A DNA stretch of 64,000 nucleotides, from positions 5,508,642 through 5,572,641 of the forward strand of contig NC_040013.1 of assembly GCF_000972845.2 (NCBI RefSeq). The letters are read 5' to 3'. Positions 24,416-36,206 of the stretch are shown here, piece by piece. The position numbers and the translations under genes were made by a program. Below the pieces are notes generated by a model that had not been told where the DNA came from, ran no database searches, and was given only the letters and a program-made list of their open reading frames with translations. This DNA comes from Larimichthys crocea. Lineage: Eukaryota; Chordata; Actinopteri; Sciaenidae. Position 1 is the first letter of the stretch. Each line of letters opens with the position of its first letter.

Positions 24416-24518
24416 TAACGTGAAGGACATCCACTCGGTACTCGAGGTCACTGTTTACGACGAGGACCGAGACAGAAGTGCAGACTTCCTGGGGAAAGTG
24501 GCGATCCCTTTACTAAAT
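24416..24518 (+). CDS. mctp1: mctp1 exon, C2C calcium-loop 3
   Basis: The first base completes phenylalanine. The exon then encodes [20 protein letters not shown] and [24 protein letters not shown] is the acidic third calcium loop and is nearly identical to human MCTP1. The donor is AAT/GTGAGT. It is 103 bp and intact. Confidence 0.96.
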
Positions 24519-25106
24519 GTGAGTCAAAGGCAGATTTCTGTGCGTGCCTTTCTTTTTCTTTTCCTTTGGGGATAGTGGAGAGAACATAGAGTAACGGTAA
24601 GAAATGAAAACACACAGCGGAAGATATAAAAAGCAGAGGTTATTTTTGCAACTACACAGATGAGACTGTTATTATTTCACAAAGAGAAAGAGATGACAGG
24701 AAAAGAGAGAGACTGAGCAAAAAGAAGAGATTGATAGGTGAGTGGAAAGAAAGTGAAGGGATGAGAGATGATACGAAAATGACACTGATCGAGAGATGGA
24801 ACGATGCGATTTAGAGAAAAAAATAGACAGAAGAGACTCTCTTATATTTGAAAAAATATAGATAGCCCGTGAAAGAACTGTGTGTCTAATATATCTGTGC
24901 TCTGCTGTACAGTGTGATTCCCCAGGATAGTTAATTTCTGTTTGACAGAGCCGAGCTGCAGTGGGTAATGAACAGGTACTTGTCAGAGTTGCCACAGTTG
25001 TTTTGGGTTCCCTGTCAGCACCAGCAGCTGGGGTTCAAAGGTGGCCCGGGGAGCCGATTCAGCCGGGTATTGCCAGACAGACGCCTGTCATGTCCCTCTC
25101 CCACAG
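24519..25106 (+). other. intron within C2C
   Basis: This is purine-rich non-coding sequence ending in CTCTCCCACAG. No gene is seen. Confidence 0.6.
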
Positions 25107-25208
25107 ATCCAAAATGGAGAACGCAAAGCCTACGTCTTGAAAAGCAAGGAGCTGACAGGGCCAACAAAAGGGGTCATCTTTCTCGAAATAGACGTGATTT
25201 TTAATGCT
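25107..25208 (+). CDS. mctp1: mctp1 exon, end of C2C
   Basis: The 34 whole codons encode IQNGERKAYVLKSKELTGPT and KGVIFLEIDVIFNA, matching human IQNGEQKAYVLKNKQLTGPT and KGVIYLEIDVIFNA. The acceptor is CCCACAG and the donor GCT/GTAAGT. It is intact. Confidence 0.96.
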
Positions 25209-25736
25209 GTAAGTCTTTCTTTTGCTTTTTTTTGATTCTCCTCCCTGATTTTTTTTTTTATTTTTTATTTTGCCCCCCACCCCCCATTTTTCCCTCTCTC
25301 CATCCCTCTCTTGTTCTCTCCAGCATCCAACCCCCCCCCTTCGCACTGCTGTTATTCTGTGTTTGCCCCCCCTCGCCTCCCGCTTCCATCTCATCCCTCG
25401 TCCCTTGTCCCTCGTCCTCATTTTGGCTTTAATTATCGAAGACTCCCTCTCAACAGCCTTTGTTCGCCCATTCACCATCGCTGTGTGTGTCCTATAGCGG
25501 CCATCTTAAGGCTTTCTCTGCCGCTCTCTCTAGCCTCTGACATGGGGCGTACTCTACGCATGTGCATGCAACGCTACATCAGTACACAACGTGCTAGAAA
25601 AACCATCAAATAATCCAAATATAGTTGTTTGCTAATCCACCTGTCATCTCATGTGTCTGTGTTCTGTTAGGTTAGTGTCGTTTCACTCTCACCGGTTGCC
25701 GTTTATGACGCTTTGTGTGCTCACTCCGTCCTCCAG
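25209..25736 (+). other. intron after C2C
   Basis: This is C- and T-rich non-coding sequence that ends in GTCCTCCAG. The proline-rich frames it contains are compositional. Confidence 0.6.
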
Positions 25737-25811
25737 GTGAAGGCTGGTCTCAGGACGCTGATTCCCATTGAGCAGAAGTATATCGAGGAGGAGCCCAGAG
25801 TGTCCAAACAG
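25737..25811 (+). CDS. mctp1: mctp1 exon, linker after C2C
   Basis: The 25 whole codons encode VKAGLRTLIPIEQKYIEEEP and RVSKQ, matching human VKASLRTLIPKEQKYIEEEN. The donor is CAG/GTACAT. The exon is phase 0 at both ends and intact. Confidence 0.95.
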
Positions 25812-27967
25812 GTACATCAGCACTTATCTTCTCCCACTCCCGCCTCATTTATATCTGTGTCCACCACTGCTTAACTGTCTTAAGCAAAAACCAACAAGCC
25901 TGGAGAGTGGCATCTAGTAAATCACAACAACTGTGTGGGCAAGATACAACAGGATGATTGAAGGAAAAACAGCATTTTGTTTCTTTTTCTTTTTTTTTTT
26001 TTAACTTCCCTCCTCTCTCGCTTCCTCCCCCCACACCCCCCTCTCACATCCACTCTGAGTGGTGAATAGAAATGTCAAGCTGTCAGCTCTGGGGTGCATA
26101 AGTAGATTGGCCATCCTTATAGTTGGCCCTCTTTGCCACTGCTGCTTTGCACTTCATTGTCACTCCGCTCAGTGTGGCGGCACCACAAAAGGCTGAATAG
26201 TAGGGGCTGGCCCACATCAGACATGTCATATGAGTGACCGTTTGGGCTCAGCAGTCAATGCTGCGCCATGCACAGCCGAGCACAGCCTGGCCCTGCATGG
26301 CACGACACACACAGACACACACACACACACACACCAGCTCCCATACCACCCTTTTGTCAGCCTTCCATCTATTCCCTTCTTTCCTCACTATTTCTGCCTT
26401 CTCTGTTGCTCTCTGTCTCAACCCACTCTACGCTTTTCATCCCAAGCGCAGAATCCTTTTTTCATCTCCATTTCACCTCTGACTCACAGAGATGACCCAT
26501 GTCAGCGTCTCGCAATGATGTCGTCACTGGCTGCTTTGGAGGGATTGCCCTGTGAGGGCTCTTTTGTGTGGTAGCAGCTCCCCTGCTGTTGCTTGCTGCT
26601 TAGTGTGCAGACACACATGCACAGAAAAGAAAAAGAGAGAGAGAGAGAGAGAGAGAAAAAACACATAAGCCGTCTGCCAAACAAAACCATTTAATTGTAA
26701 TTATGACATTTGACTGAATAAATGACTTGGCCACTTTTCGAAATGTTTTGTGGAATAACTCAAGGCTCTCTTTTGAAATAATTCAAGAAAAATTAAATAT
26801 TCTTATCAAGGCAGTTATGGAAATAATGAGCTCAGAAGAGTACAGCATGTACATCAAGTGCATGCGCCGAGGAACGTGGAAATGGATGATTCACAGTCTC
26901 GCTGTCCTCGGGGTCTGTGTGTCCCCAGCAGGACACCATACAGTCATCCTCAGTTTGGCAACAAAAAGCTGCACATAATTATACATAGAGAAGGAGGAAA
27001 CCTCCTCTCATCTCGCATCAAAGCAGCCAAGTCACCCCTAACCACATGCAAATCCTCCCGGAAACACACCCCGAAATACATTCAGACAATAGGCTTCACT
27101 GTAGTGCTACAAACACACACTGTATTATGGTACACACACATTCAAACACACACACACACACACACGTGCGATTTCCCAAAGAGTAAAATAATGGCCTAGA
27201 ATTTTTTGAACAGCGATCTGCAGAGACAGTTTGTCCTTTGGGAGCACTTTCTCCTGGTGGTGACCTGATTGGGTGGTTGGCGTTCTCCGCTACTGTTATG
27301 CTATTCCCTGAATGGTTAGCAACCCGAGAGGAGGAGGAGGAGGAGGGGGGGGGCTGCAGGAGTTAGCCAGTTCTCTTATATCTGGCCTAACACATGAAGA
27401 ACCCTCAGGGAGGAGAATCCAGGGACTGTGCTGGAAATTGTTATTATTGTACTTAACTTTATCACTGGGAAGAGGTAGACTTAAAGAAACATTGTGAGTC
27501 AGCTTGTCACGCTTTAAAGCAGCCGCTTGTCCTATACGCTGCATCACATCCCGATACTATCACTATAGAAAGAAGGGAGACGCACTCCGGCGTTCTCATG
27601 GTGTCCTCAGTGCTGTAATGTTGTCATACTGAAGAAAGAGCGAGGTCAGAACTGCAAATCTCAAGTTGTAAAACTTAACGCTCCAGATAACTTTCCAAAG
27701 TGACAGCAGAATGAGACATTAAGAGGATTGACAGACTTACTGACAGTATATCATTTTAACTGAAGTTCTAATTATATAATTGGGATGAATTTAGACCTTA
27801 ATGGAAGAGTATGTCCTCACAAATCTAGATCTGTTGAATTGAGCTGTGCTTATGTTTGTGGATACATGTACAGCTAATGGGGAAATGTGTTTTTTCCCAA
27901 TCATACCCGTCACACAAAGGCATACCATGTATATAACGCCACACTGTGTCCTTTGCCTCCTTTTTAG
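25812..27967 (+). other. 2.2-kb intron before the linker to the membrane domain
   Basis: This holds CA runs at 26314-26334 and 27146-27165, a GA run at 26634-26656 and a GGA/GGG stretch at 27328-27350. I see no gene. Confidence 0.55.
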
Positions 27968-28087
27968 CTGCTGTTGCGCAACTTCAACAGAGTCAGGCGC
28001 TGCATCATGTTCCTGATCAACACAGGCTGCTACATCAACAGCTGCTTCGAATGGGAGTCTCCACAGAGGAGCATCTGCGCTCTTGTG
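27968..28087 (+). CDS. mctp1: mctp1 exon, linker into first membrane segment
   Basis: The 40 whole codons encode LLLRNFNRVRRCIMFLINTG, then CYINSCFEWESPQRSICALV. The human counterpart reads LLLRNFIRMKRCVMVLVNAA and CFDWDSPPRSLAAF. The last residues open the first hydrophobic segment completed at 36090. The acceptor is TTTTTAG and the donor GTG/GTATGT. Confidence 0.95.
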
Positions 28088-29216
28088 GTATGTAGAAGCA
28101 CACTTACCTATACAGAGCCATAAGCTGCAGTGTATGAGGACCCCATTTATATCCTTTATGGTAGAATTACTCTATTGCCACAAAGATGATTATGCTGTAT
28201 TATTATTAATTTCTTTCAAGGATTTAATTTAGGAGGAGGAACATCTCAGAAATATATTTAAATGTAGTTGGGCCGACTTTGAAAGAGATAAATACGTCCC
28301 ATAGAGAAATTCTTATTAGTATTTTGAGCACAAGCCTCGTCCTCAGACTTCTGATTAAAAACTTTTTTCTATCTATATACTATGTTTTTTTTTTTGTCGT
28401 ATTTTGTTCGTTTCATAGAAAAAACACCTTACACATTTTGAATGAAACCACTCGAAGATGGATCAATACCATTCTAACTCCACTGACTTTCCATACCAGT
28501 TAACATCGGCACACACACAGTAGAAGAGCTACATGCTCACAGAAGGCTGTAGGACCATTCCTGCTAACAAAGTATGGATCCTTCACTGGTAATTGCACAC
28601 TCTAACATGAGAGACTGTTGATGTCTTAAGCACAGTGAAGTACATTAACGCACTGTATCCCCCCCTCCACTACAGGCTTGGTACACACTCTCACATATCT
28701 TGATTCTGGGCTTTGTGTTAAATGTACAGACACACGTGGTATATACATGGCAGGTGTCTGTTTTGACACCTGAGAGTGTAGAGATGCTGCTGCAGCATAA
28801 ACACTATTTTAAATGAGACCCACAGACGTCTAAATACTATTGAAGTATGACAAGCTGTTCTGCAGACAGTGGAAATGGCAGCTTCTTTCTCTCCTCTTCA
28901 TCCCCTCTCTCTCTCTCTCTCTTTCCTGTCATCTGTGTCTGGTATTAAAAGGTGAAGTGTAATTGGACAGCAGAGCTATCAGTAAAAGACATTCTCCTGC
29001 AGGGCGGTGAGTGGCTGCATGGAGTTTCCTACCCTAAAGATGACAGAGCAGGCATTTAATCCTGTCTGGTTTAGTGTCCTGACTTAAGTAGGTACAGGAC
29101 AGGTGGACCCGCCCCACCCCAGCCCTTTACCATGGGGGCACTAAGTGTCTCCACAGCAGACATTAGACATTAGCAGCATTTGGCTGTCTGACACCAGTTT
29201 CATCTCTGCAGAGGCT

Positions 29217-29233
29217 GTGTGTGTGCGTGTGCG

Positions 29234-29284
<51 letters not shown>
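29217..29284 (+). repeat. (TG)n microsatellite
   Basis: This is a TG-rich run, imperfect at its left end (GTGCGTG units) and uninterrupted from about 29241. Confidence 0.96.
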
Positions 29285-29287
<3 letters not shown>

Positions 29288-30695
29288 TACAACAGGTCAC
29301 AGTGTCATCACAAGACATGGGTCAGAAGAGACATAGTATTGATCAGTTAACATTTTCCCTCTGTGTGTGTGAGTGTGTGTGTGTGTACACTTGCATTTTC
29401 TCCCATGTAATGCTGAACTGGTCACGTGAGCCCTCGTGTCTTATTCTTTTAGAAATAAATGGAAATGTCAGACAAAAAAAAAAAAAAAAAATGTCAAGGA
29501 ATTCACAGAAAACAAGGTCACTTCAGAATTGCCAATCTACATGGTGAATAGAGAGGGGAGTATGCAGCCTTGGATAGCACCGCCTCCATGTCAGCAGCAC
29601 ACACACATACACATACACACTTTCCTTGTATAGCTCTTCACTATTTTTTTGAAAACACAGCGTACACTACATCCGTTTCTGAGGTACGGTGCCAACTATT
29701 CATATTCTCATTGTACTCACTTAAATTCAAAGTGTTCAGATGACGATAAAGGATGTATCTAGGCCAAGGACGTCGCGTTTTATAGTTTATAGAAAGTCTG
29801 AAATTTAGGTGTCATTGTGCTTTTCCTATCCCACCCCCCTCTCTCGCTCTTTTGGGAGTCTGTTATCGTAGGAGTATGCACTTAGCTAAAAGCATCAGAG
29901 TATTTAGGGCCTCTGCTTTACACGCAGGTACTCCCTCCCCTCCCCTCCCTTCCATTTCTTCATCCCTCTCTCATTTCTCCCTCACTTTGAGAGGCCTCTT
30001 AATCACTTCGCTCATCTCTTTAAGTGGGTTTTTATGGGGGGCCATCTGGCCAAGGTGGTGCGTTCATGAAGGTGTACGGCTGCGTGTGATTATGTGCATG
30101 TGTGTCTGTTCACATGTGCACGTGTGTTTCTGTCTGGCTGTCTTTTTTTAGACAGATGTTACACTTAACTTTTCCAACACGGCTGCAGCTACAGAGGTGG
30201 AGTTGTGGGCAATTCAGCATCTAAACTTACAAATGTGTGCTAAACTGCTAAGTAAGCCTGAGGGCGGAATTGAAGTGTGTGTGTGTGTGTGTGTTGATAT
30301 ATTTGTGGGATTTTGTACATTAAAATGCAGTTGTCATACTGTGTCACTTCACAACATTTCCCTCCATAAAACCGCTCAAAATTTTCTTCATGGTCCCTTA
30401 CTCTCCTTCTGCCCAAATTCTGCGATGCCAGCCGCATGTACACATCGTCCATTAGTGCCAGCTGTGATTAGTGTGTATGTTGTGTGTGTTTTGTGTGCGT
30501 GTGAGAGGAAAAAGAGAGAGATATCGCATAGTCTCACATGCAGTCTTTCTCTCTCTCACACACCCACACTGCTGTCACCCACCCATCCCGACAGTGAATC
30601 AGCCACCGTGGCAGCTTTGCCTGAGGCGTTGGCACAATGGACGGGACTGGAGTTACCTCCTGTCCTGCATGATGGGTGGTGTCTGTGTGTCTGCA

Positions 30696-30726
<31 letters not shown>

Positions 30727-33700
30727 CTTGGTGTCTCTGTCTCCCTGTCTCGGGGTTAAGCGCCTGCTTCCTCTATCCACACCTGCAAGCTGAGTGTCTC
30801 TCCCTCCTATCCATCTATCCATCCTTGTTCCTCTTTATCTCTCCCTCCCTTTGCCTTCCCTCCCGGAGAGTTGAGGCCATTGTGGGGCTGAGCGGTGTTG
30901 GGTTCTGTTCTCCTGCTGCTGCCAGCTCTCCCCACGGCCCCTGCAAGACAAGGCTGTTATTGCCCCAGGGACCGCAGGCCTCAGCAGCTCTTCCTCCAAA
31001 CAAATTTGCTGTAACTTTATCTGCAATTGGGCCCTGAATTGGGAGCAAATAGAGGCAGCTTTGTGAAGCTCGGGGAAGGGCGAGGGCAGCGAGCTGGGGG
31101 TTGTTGGGGAGGCAGGGGAAATGATACCGGGCTCTTTTATGTCAGGCAAAGTAGGACTCTTATCAGGAAGAGAGCCCAGACAAGGGAGCTACTTCTAGAG
31201 GAAACTGGAGCACCTATCACCTGCTTTGCATTTAGATAAAAATTCACCCTGCTGAAATAAAAAAAAGGGGAAAAAAAGCAAAGACAGGTACAGAAGCAAC
31301 TATTGGAGTGTGTGTGGGTGTGTACGTGTGTGTGTGTTTGCACATGCCTAGCTGGCAGTCTGATATATACACACACACACACACATAGTGCAGAGACACC
31401 AATAGCAGTCAGTGGTACACACCACTCCAGGTCTCTTTAAATTGCTCCTTTGACTCCTCTTCAAAGAACCTGTCTAACTTTTAAAAGTTTTAAAGTCGGG
31501 AGTTCGTCTTTGCCCACAGCAAGGGACAGCTTTGAAAGATATACTTTCACATTTTACTGCTCTCCTGATTTGCAAAATGAATGATAGTTGAAATATAGTG
31601 GCATGACTAACAGAGAATACCAAGTCAGAGTTTAATCACCAGAGATTGAGACGCAACAGAATATGCGTGAAGTCTTTTGTTGAGAAGTCGAGGATAGAGC
31701 ATCCTCGAATCCACCCGTGTGCAGTTGCAGCGCCGTGGCCATAAAACGATGGATGTTTTATTTTAATTTTCCATGTTATTACAAAATGACTAGCTTTGAC
31801 ACATTGGGTTTAGTCATTCTGGCTGCTTTTTTATCAGATGAACAGCATTAATTGTGCTGTGGAGCAGTGTTCTGCAGGAGTACAGCAGGGGGCAGTCTAG
31901 CACCACTGAATGATGCTCAGGTCCGGTCACAAACAGGACACAGTCTCCCTCCCTCTCGGTTTCCCTCGAACTTAACAGGACTTTCTAGTTGCTATCTGGC
32001 AACACTTAGTGCCAGCATGGAAATTGATGTAAGAGAGATAAAGGGGAACTCTGAAATCCAAACTTCAGTTTCACTCCACTGAGACAGAGCAGGGGGAAAG
32101 TTAGCCTGGTGTGTGGTTAATGTAAGCCAAAGTACTGAATATTACCCTCCCACAGAGCCGCGGCTCAGAGCCGTAAGGATGCGGGTTGTGTTTTGAAACA
32201 AATAATGCAAGATACAACTCTCAACGTGCCGCACTGAGTGCTTGAATAAATCATTTTGACTTGTCTGTTTTGTTAACATTTTTAATATATCTTCTTGTGT
32301 TCGGGGGATTTCTTAATATTAAGAAAAAGCTTCAAAGATGATAACTAATTAAATCCAACTACAGAGACATGTCAAAATAATTTAGTTTACTAATTTTTGT
32401 TTATTGGTATTTTAGCCCAAATATTTAAAAAATTAAAATAAAATACTGCCATGGTTTTACTTTGTTCATGTGTTTGCGATTGTCTGTTTTAATTATACAT
32501 CAGATAATTTCAGCTTGTGCTTAGATGTGAAGTTTGCCCAGTTCAAATGTAGCCTTAAACTATATTTGAAATGGTTTAGCAGATTTGACAAGTGTTTTAT
32601 TACAAGTGAATAGTTATGTTACCAGTAATTTCAGTCTATTTCACAAAAGACTTGTTGAAGCACAAAAAAATATTAAAAGAAACGATAATTAATTTTTATG
32701 ACAAGATAGATTTGCCAGCTAAAGGTAAACTGTTGCCAGTAGATTTGGCAACAAAACCAAATCTCCACCAAAGAAGAAATAAATTAAACTGACTCTAAAT
32801 TTGGTATTGATCACTACTATTCTTAATAATTACAGACAATATTTCATACATGGTAGTATGAGGAAGGAAAAGGAGGGATTTCTTTTTGCAACTAATAAAA
32901 GTTACACGTTCTCAAGACAAAATTAGGGAGTTTGCATAATTTGAATAATATATAATCACACATAAAGAGAGAGACAACTGTGTGTGTATGAATATTTTTA
33001 CATTAGCACGCAGGTAGAAACTGAGCAGCATTAAACAGAAAGAGTGGAGCATTGTGAGCTTCCCTCTTTGTGTGTGTGTGTGTCCAGATATACACTGTGA
33101 GCCATCGGCGACCACTACATAATGTGTCTGACCACACAGTCACCTACAAATTATTCCCATAGACTACATCTGGAGCTTCATTTAGCATTTTCCCCCTCTT
33201 TTTTTCCTTTCGATCCTGCATGTTTTCATCGTTGTTGTTTTTTTTTTTCCTCCGCCTTTCTCCGGTCACTGACATCCACAGCAGGCTCCTTCCCACTCCC
33301 TCGTCCCCCAGGCGAAGACCTGCTATCTGGTGTAGCAAGCAATGGGGGGTGGCTGTGATCGCCCAGTCCTGGTGGAAAGGTCCAGGCACTGCAGGGCCCC
33401 TATTACCCAGCCGGGGGGCATAGAGACGTGGCAGGGCTGGCCACTGCTGAGTCTGGGTGTCCGGTTCCTCTAGCTGCCAGTCAAAACTTCGCCCTCAGCT
33501 ACTATAACCAAAAGGAGGAGGAATGAAGGGGGGACGACAGGTTAAAGAACCTCAGGCAAACGGAGAAGAATGCAAGAATTTAAAAAAGAAAAAAAAAAGC
33601 ATAAAAGAGAATTTTAAGGTTTCATATAAACATCAGGACAGTGAGGAGCGATTAATTTGCCTGTTGTGTGATAACGATGCCATGAGCGATTAGACAACCA

Positions 33701-34038
33701 GACACTAAATATCTTCACAGCACAATATATGCGTGCTATACAGTATATTTATAGCAGAGTATCTGAAAGGAGCACTGTGTGTTTCTGAAGATGTTTTGTA
33801 AGTGTGCAGTTATTTATAGCTTCTACAAGAATAGGTTTAAAACAACTGAGCTCCTTTGTTTGCTTGACTGAAGTCATGTTTCTGCACCTCTATTGCACGT
33901 TGTTTAGTTAGAGATTATTCCAGTGTTTATCAGTGGAACAGATCATACAGATTTGTAAATTATAATTTGTAAGAAGATGGGTAATTTTAGGACGGTTTCA
34001 TTTTGTAAAGAAAATGAATGTGTGCGTGAACATGTTTC

Positions 34039-34061
34039 GTTGTTGTTGTTGTTGTTGTTGT
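34039..34061 (+). repeat. (GTT)n microsatellite
   Basis: This is about seven to eight GTT units in an intron. A shorter GTT run occurs at 41696-41715. Confidence 0.9.
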
Positions 34062-34788
34062 GTTTGTCTGTGTGTGGGTTTCTCTTGCTGAGCTTACACA
34101 GTCCTAACAGCGTTTTATGATGTATGAAGGGAAATGGTTGTGTTGCTTATTAGTATACAAATATGAATTATTGAATAGTTTATTTCCAATTCTCCTACAC
34201 AGCTGAATCAGAGAAAGACTCTTTGTATGTGAGAAAGTGAAGTTGAGCCTGAGAGAGAGACAGAGAAAGATTTCAATCCTTTTGGGAGATTTTGTCGGTG
34301 CGCCAAGGCCATTCAGGTTTATTTGAAAAAGGAATTTTGCTGTGAGCATTATGCAGATGCACTGGACATTTCTAATGTTTAATTTATGTCTCTTTTTTGC
34401 TTTGTATACTCAGTGTCTATTTGTTAATTTTGCATGAAGTTATAGTTCTATTCAAAAGTTTGGATATGAGACTTTCAAACTTTTCTATGCGAGAAGTGGA
34501 GGAGTTGAGATTGTAATTGTTTAATTTTGTTGTTGTTGTGAAAAGTTGTTTGCATAGATATTCAGAAGCATGTGTGTATGTGCGTTTGTGTGTGTGCACG
34601 CAAAAGTAAAATGAAATACAATATGTGTGTGTGTGTGTGTGCAGTTCAGTGCCCGACTGGCTCCACTACAGTAACAGCATACACACTCTTGAGGGGCTGT
34701 TGAACCTCATATTCACATTAACCTCAGACTGTAAACACAATGAAGAGCTTTATTTTCATTCTCGCCTCTCTCCCTCTCTGTCTCCTTC

Positions 34789-34811
34789 ACACACACACAC
34801 ACACACACACA
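34789..34811 (+). repeat. (CA)n microsatellite
   Basis: This is about 11 CA units next to a CT-rich stretch. Confidence 0.92.
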
Positions 34812-35538
34812 GAAATTAAACAATTTGATTGTTGATTATTAAGCTTTCTGTCTCTTGTTTATGTTGCTCAGCCAAACAGGATAGATCATAATTGGTACAC
34901 AGACCAATGAATCTGCTTTATACAGTAATAGTCTCAATTTCACCACTCTTAAAAGTTTCCCATCCAAACTGATTGTTAAACATTGATGCATTTCCATACG
35001 GAGAGTAATTAATTTCACATTTCCTTTGCTCACATTTGAAATAATAGATTTATTGTACTTGAATTTGATAAATATGTTTTGCTAGGGAAAAAATTAAGTA
35101 TTAGGCATGGTTAGCATTTTCAGCATTTGTTATAATTGCTGCTGAGGTCTTATCAATCATGAAAAATCTCTGAACATTTATAAATTAAATTATAAGAGAA
35201 CATAAGTATTATTTTGTTCTATTTGTCTGACAGATTTTTAAACCCATAACATATCCCTTTTCTTCCAGCTAAACTTTTTAAAACCGTCGACACACTACGT
35301 CCTCACAATTTACACAGTGGTGTTATAAAATAACAAGAGTCCATCATTAGCAATTTTACTTTCCCACATATATCTTCTCCAAACCACCGCAGTAATCTCT
35401 TGTCAGAGACTAAAGAGCCCTGCCAAAACCAGAATGCAGGGTTTTAGGAAAGGTTAATTTTCAGATGGTACTTTTCTTGTTTGGCGATGAGAGGGGAGGT
35501 ATAGAGGTTATGGTTTTGGCAGATGGGTGCAGAGAAGG

Positions 35539-35886
35539 TTAGAGATGGGGCATAGGAGTCTTTTGGGGTAGGAGAGAGGGTATTGGGGCTTGGAGTGACA
35601 GGGTTAGGGACTTGGGGTGTGGGGTGTGTGAGGTCAGATGCTGGGGTTTGGCGCTGAGTATGGAAGGGTCAGCTCTGACGTGCTGCGGCTGAAAACAGTA
35701 CATGACCTCACCCTTCGGGATGATTGGCAAGGAGGAAAGAGGCTCTGACGGCTCATACTCATCCTCCTCATCCTCCTCCTCTTCAGCCGAAGGCCCAGAC
35801 TCCTTCAGGGTCAGGGTGTTGAACCTAGGCTCATCGACACTGACCTTTTGTTGAAATCCAGTTTTATTTTTTACGCTTTGTTCCAT
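35539..35886 (-). CDS. unidentified antisense open frame (hypothetical)
   Basis: This 115-codon frame starts in a strong initiation context (ACCATGG). Its middle looks protein-like: VDEPRFNTLTLKESGPSA, then an acidic run EEEEDEEDEYEPSEP, then LSSLPIIPKGEVMYCFQP. The last 40 residues are proline- and leucine-rich and less convincing. I do not recognise the family. It lies on the strand opposite mctp1, about 200 bases from exon 36090-36206. It could be a small nested gene, one exon of a spliced antisense transcript, an inserted gene fragment, or chance. I saw no polyadenylation signal close downstream. Confidence 0.25.
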   Translation of the reverse strand: MEQSVKNKTGFQQKVSVDEPRFNTLTLKESGPSAEEEEDEEDEYEPSEPLSSLPIIPKGEVMYCFQPQHVRADPSILSAKPQHLTSHTPHPKSLTLSLQAPIPSLLPQKTPMPHL

Positions 35887-36089
35887 GGTAGTTATGATTC
35901 TGCATATGAATGTGTTTGAATGTGTGTCCTTTCCAATCGCACATATGGTCGGCGTACGTTCTCAGGAGTTTGCCTCATGTGGGTCAATATGGGGTCTTGA
36001 GTGTATACGTTCTTGGCACACAACGTTCTCACTTTTTTTGTTCTCACTTTTCTTTTGCTGACTGTTTTTGTCTTTTTCTCTCTCTCCAG

Positions 36090-36206
36090 CTTTTTGTCCT
36101 CTTCGTTTGGAACTTTGAACTCTATATGATTCCTCTGGCTTTGCTGCTGCCTTTGGCCTGGAACTATATCCTCATCGCATCGGGGAAGGATACCAGGCAA
36201 GATGTG
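36090..36206 (+). CDS. mctp1: mctp1 exon, first membrane segment
   Basis: The 39 whole codons encode LFVLFVWNFELYMIPLALLL, then PLAWNYILIASGKDTRQDV. The hydrophobic stretch is the first transmembrane or hairpin segment; VWNFELYMIPL is a strong MCTP signature. Human has RQRDTV where this reads RQDV. The acceptor is CTCTCTCCAG and the donor GTG/GTGAGT. It is intact. Confidence 0.96.

Larger units (their letters stand above)
28088..36089 (+). other. 8-kb intron before the first membrane exon
   Basis: This contains a long TG run (29217-29284), further TG and CA runs near 30278-30294, 30699-30720, 34624-34642 and 34789-34811, a GTT repeat (34039-34061), and an unidentified antisense open frame at 35539-35886. 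The rest is AT-rich with no supported gene. Confidence 0.55.

Noticed and set aside
30197..31037. Two long overlapping + strand frames
   Set aside because: They run through TG, CT and CA repeats, overlap in different frames, and show no domain or splice support.
35892..36200. Antisense frame over the first membrane exon
   Set aside because: It is a shadow of the mctp1 exon at 36090-36206 on the opposite strand.
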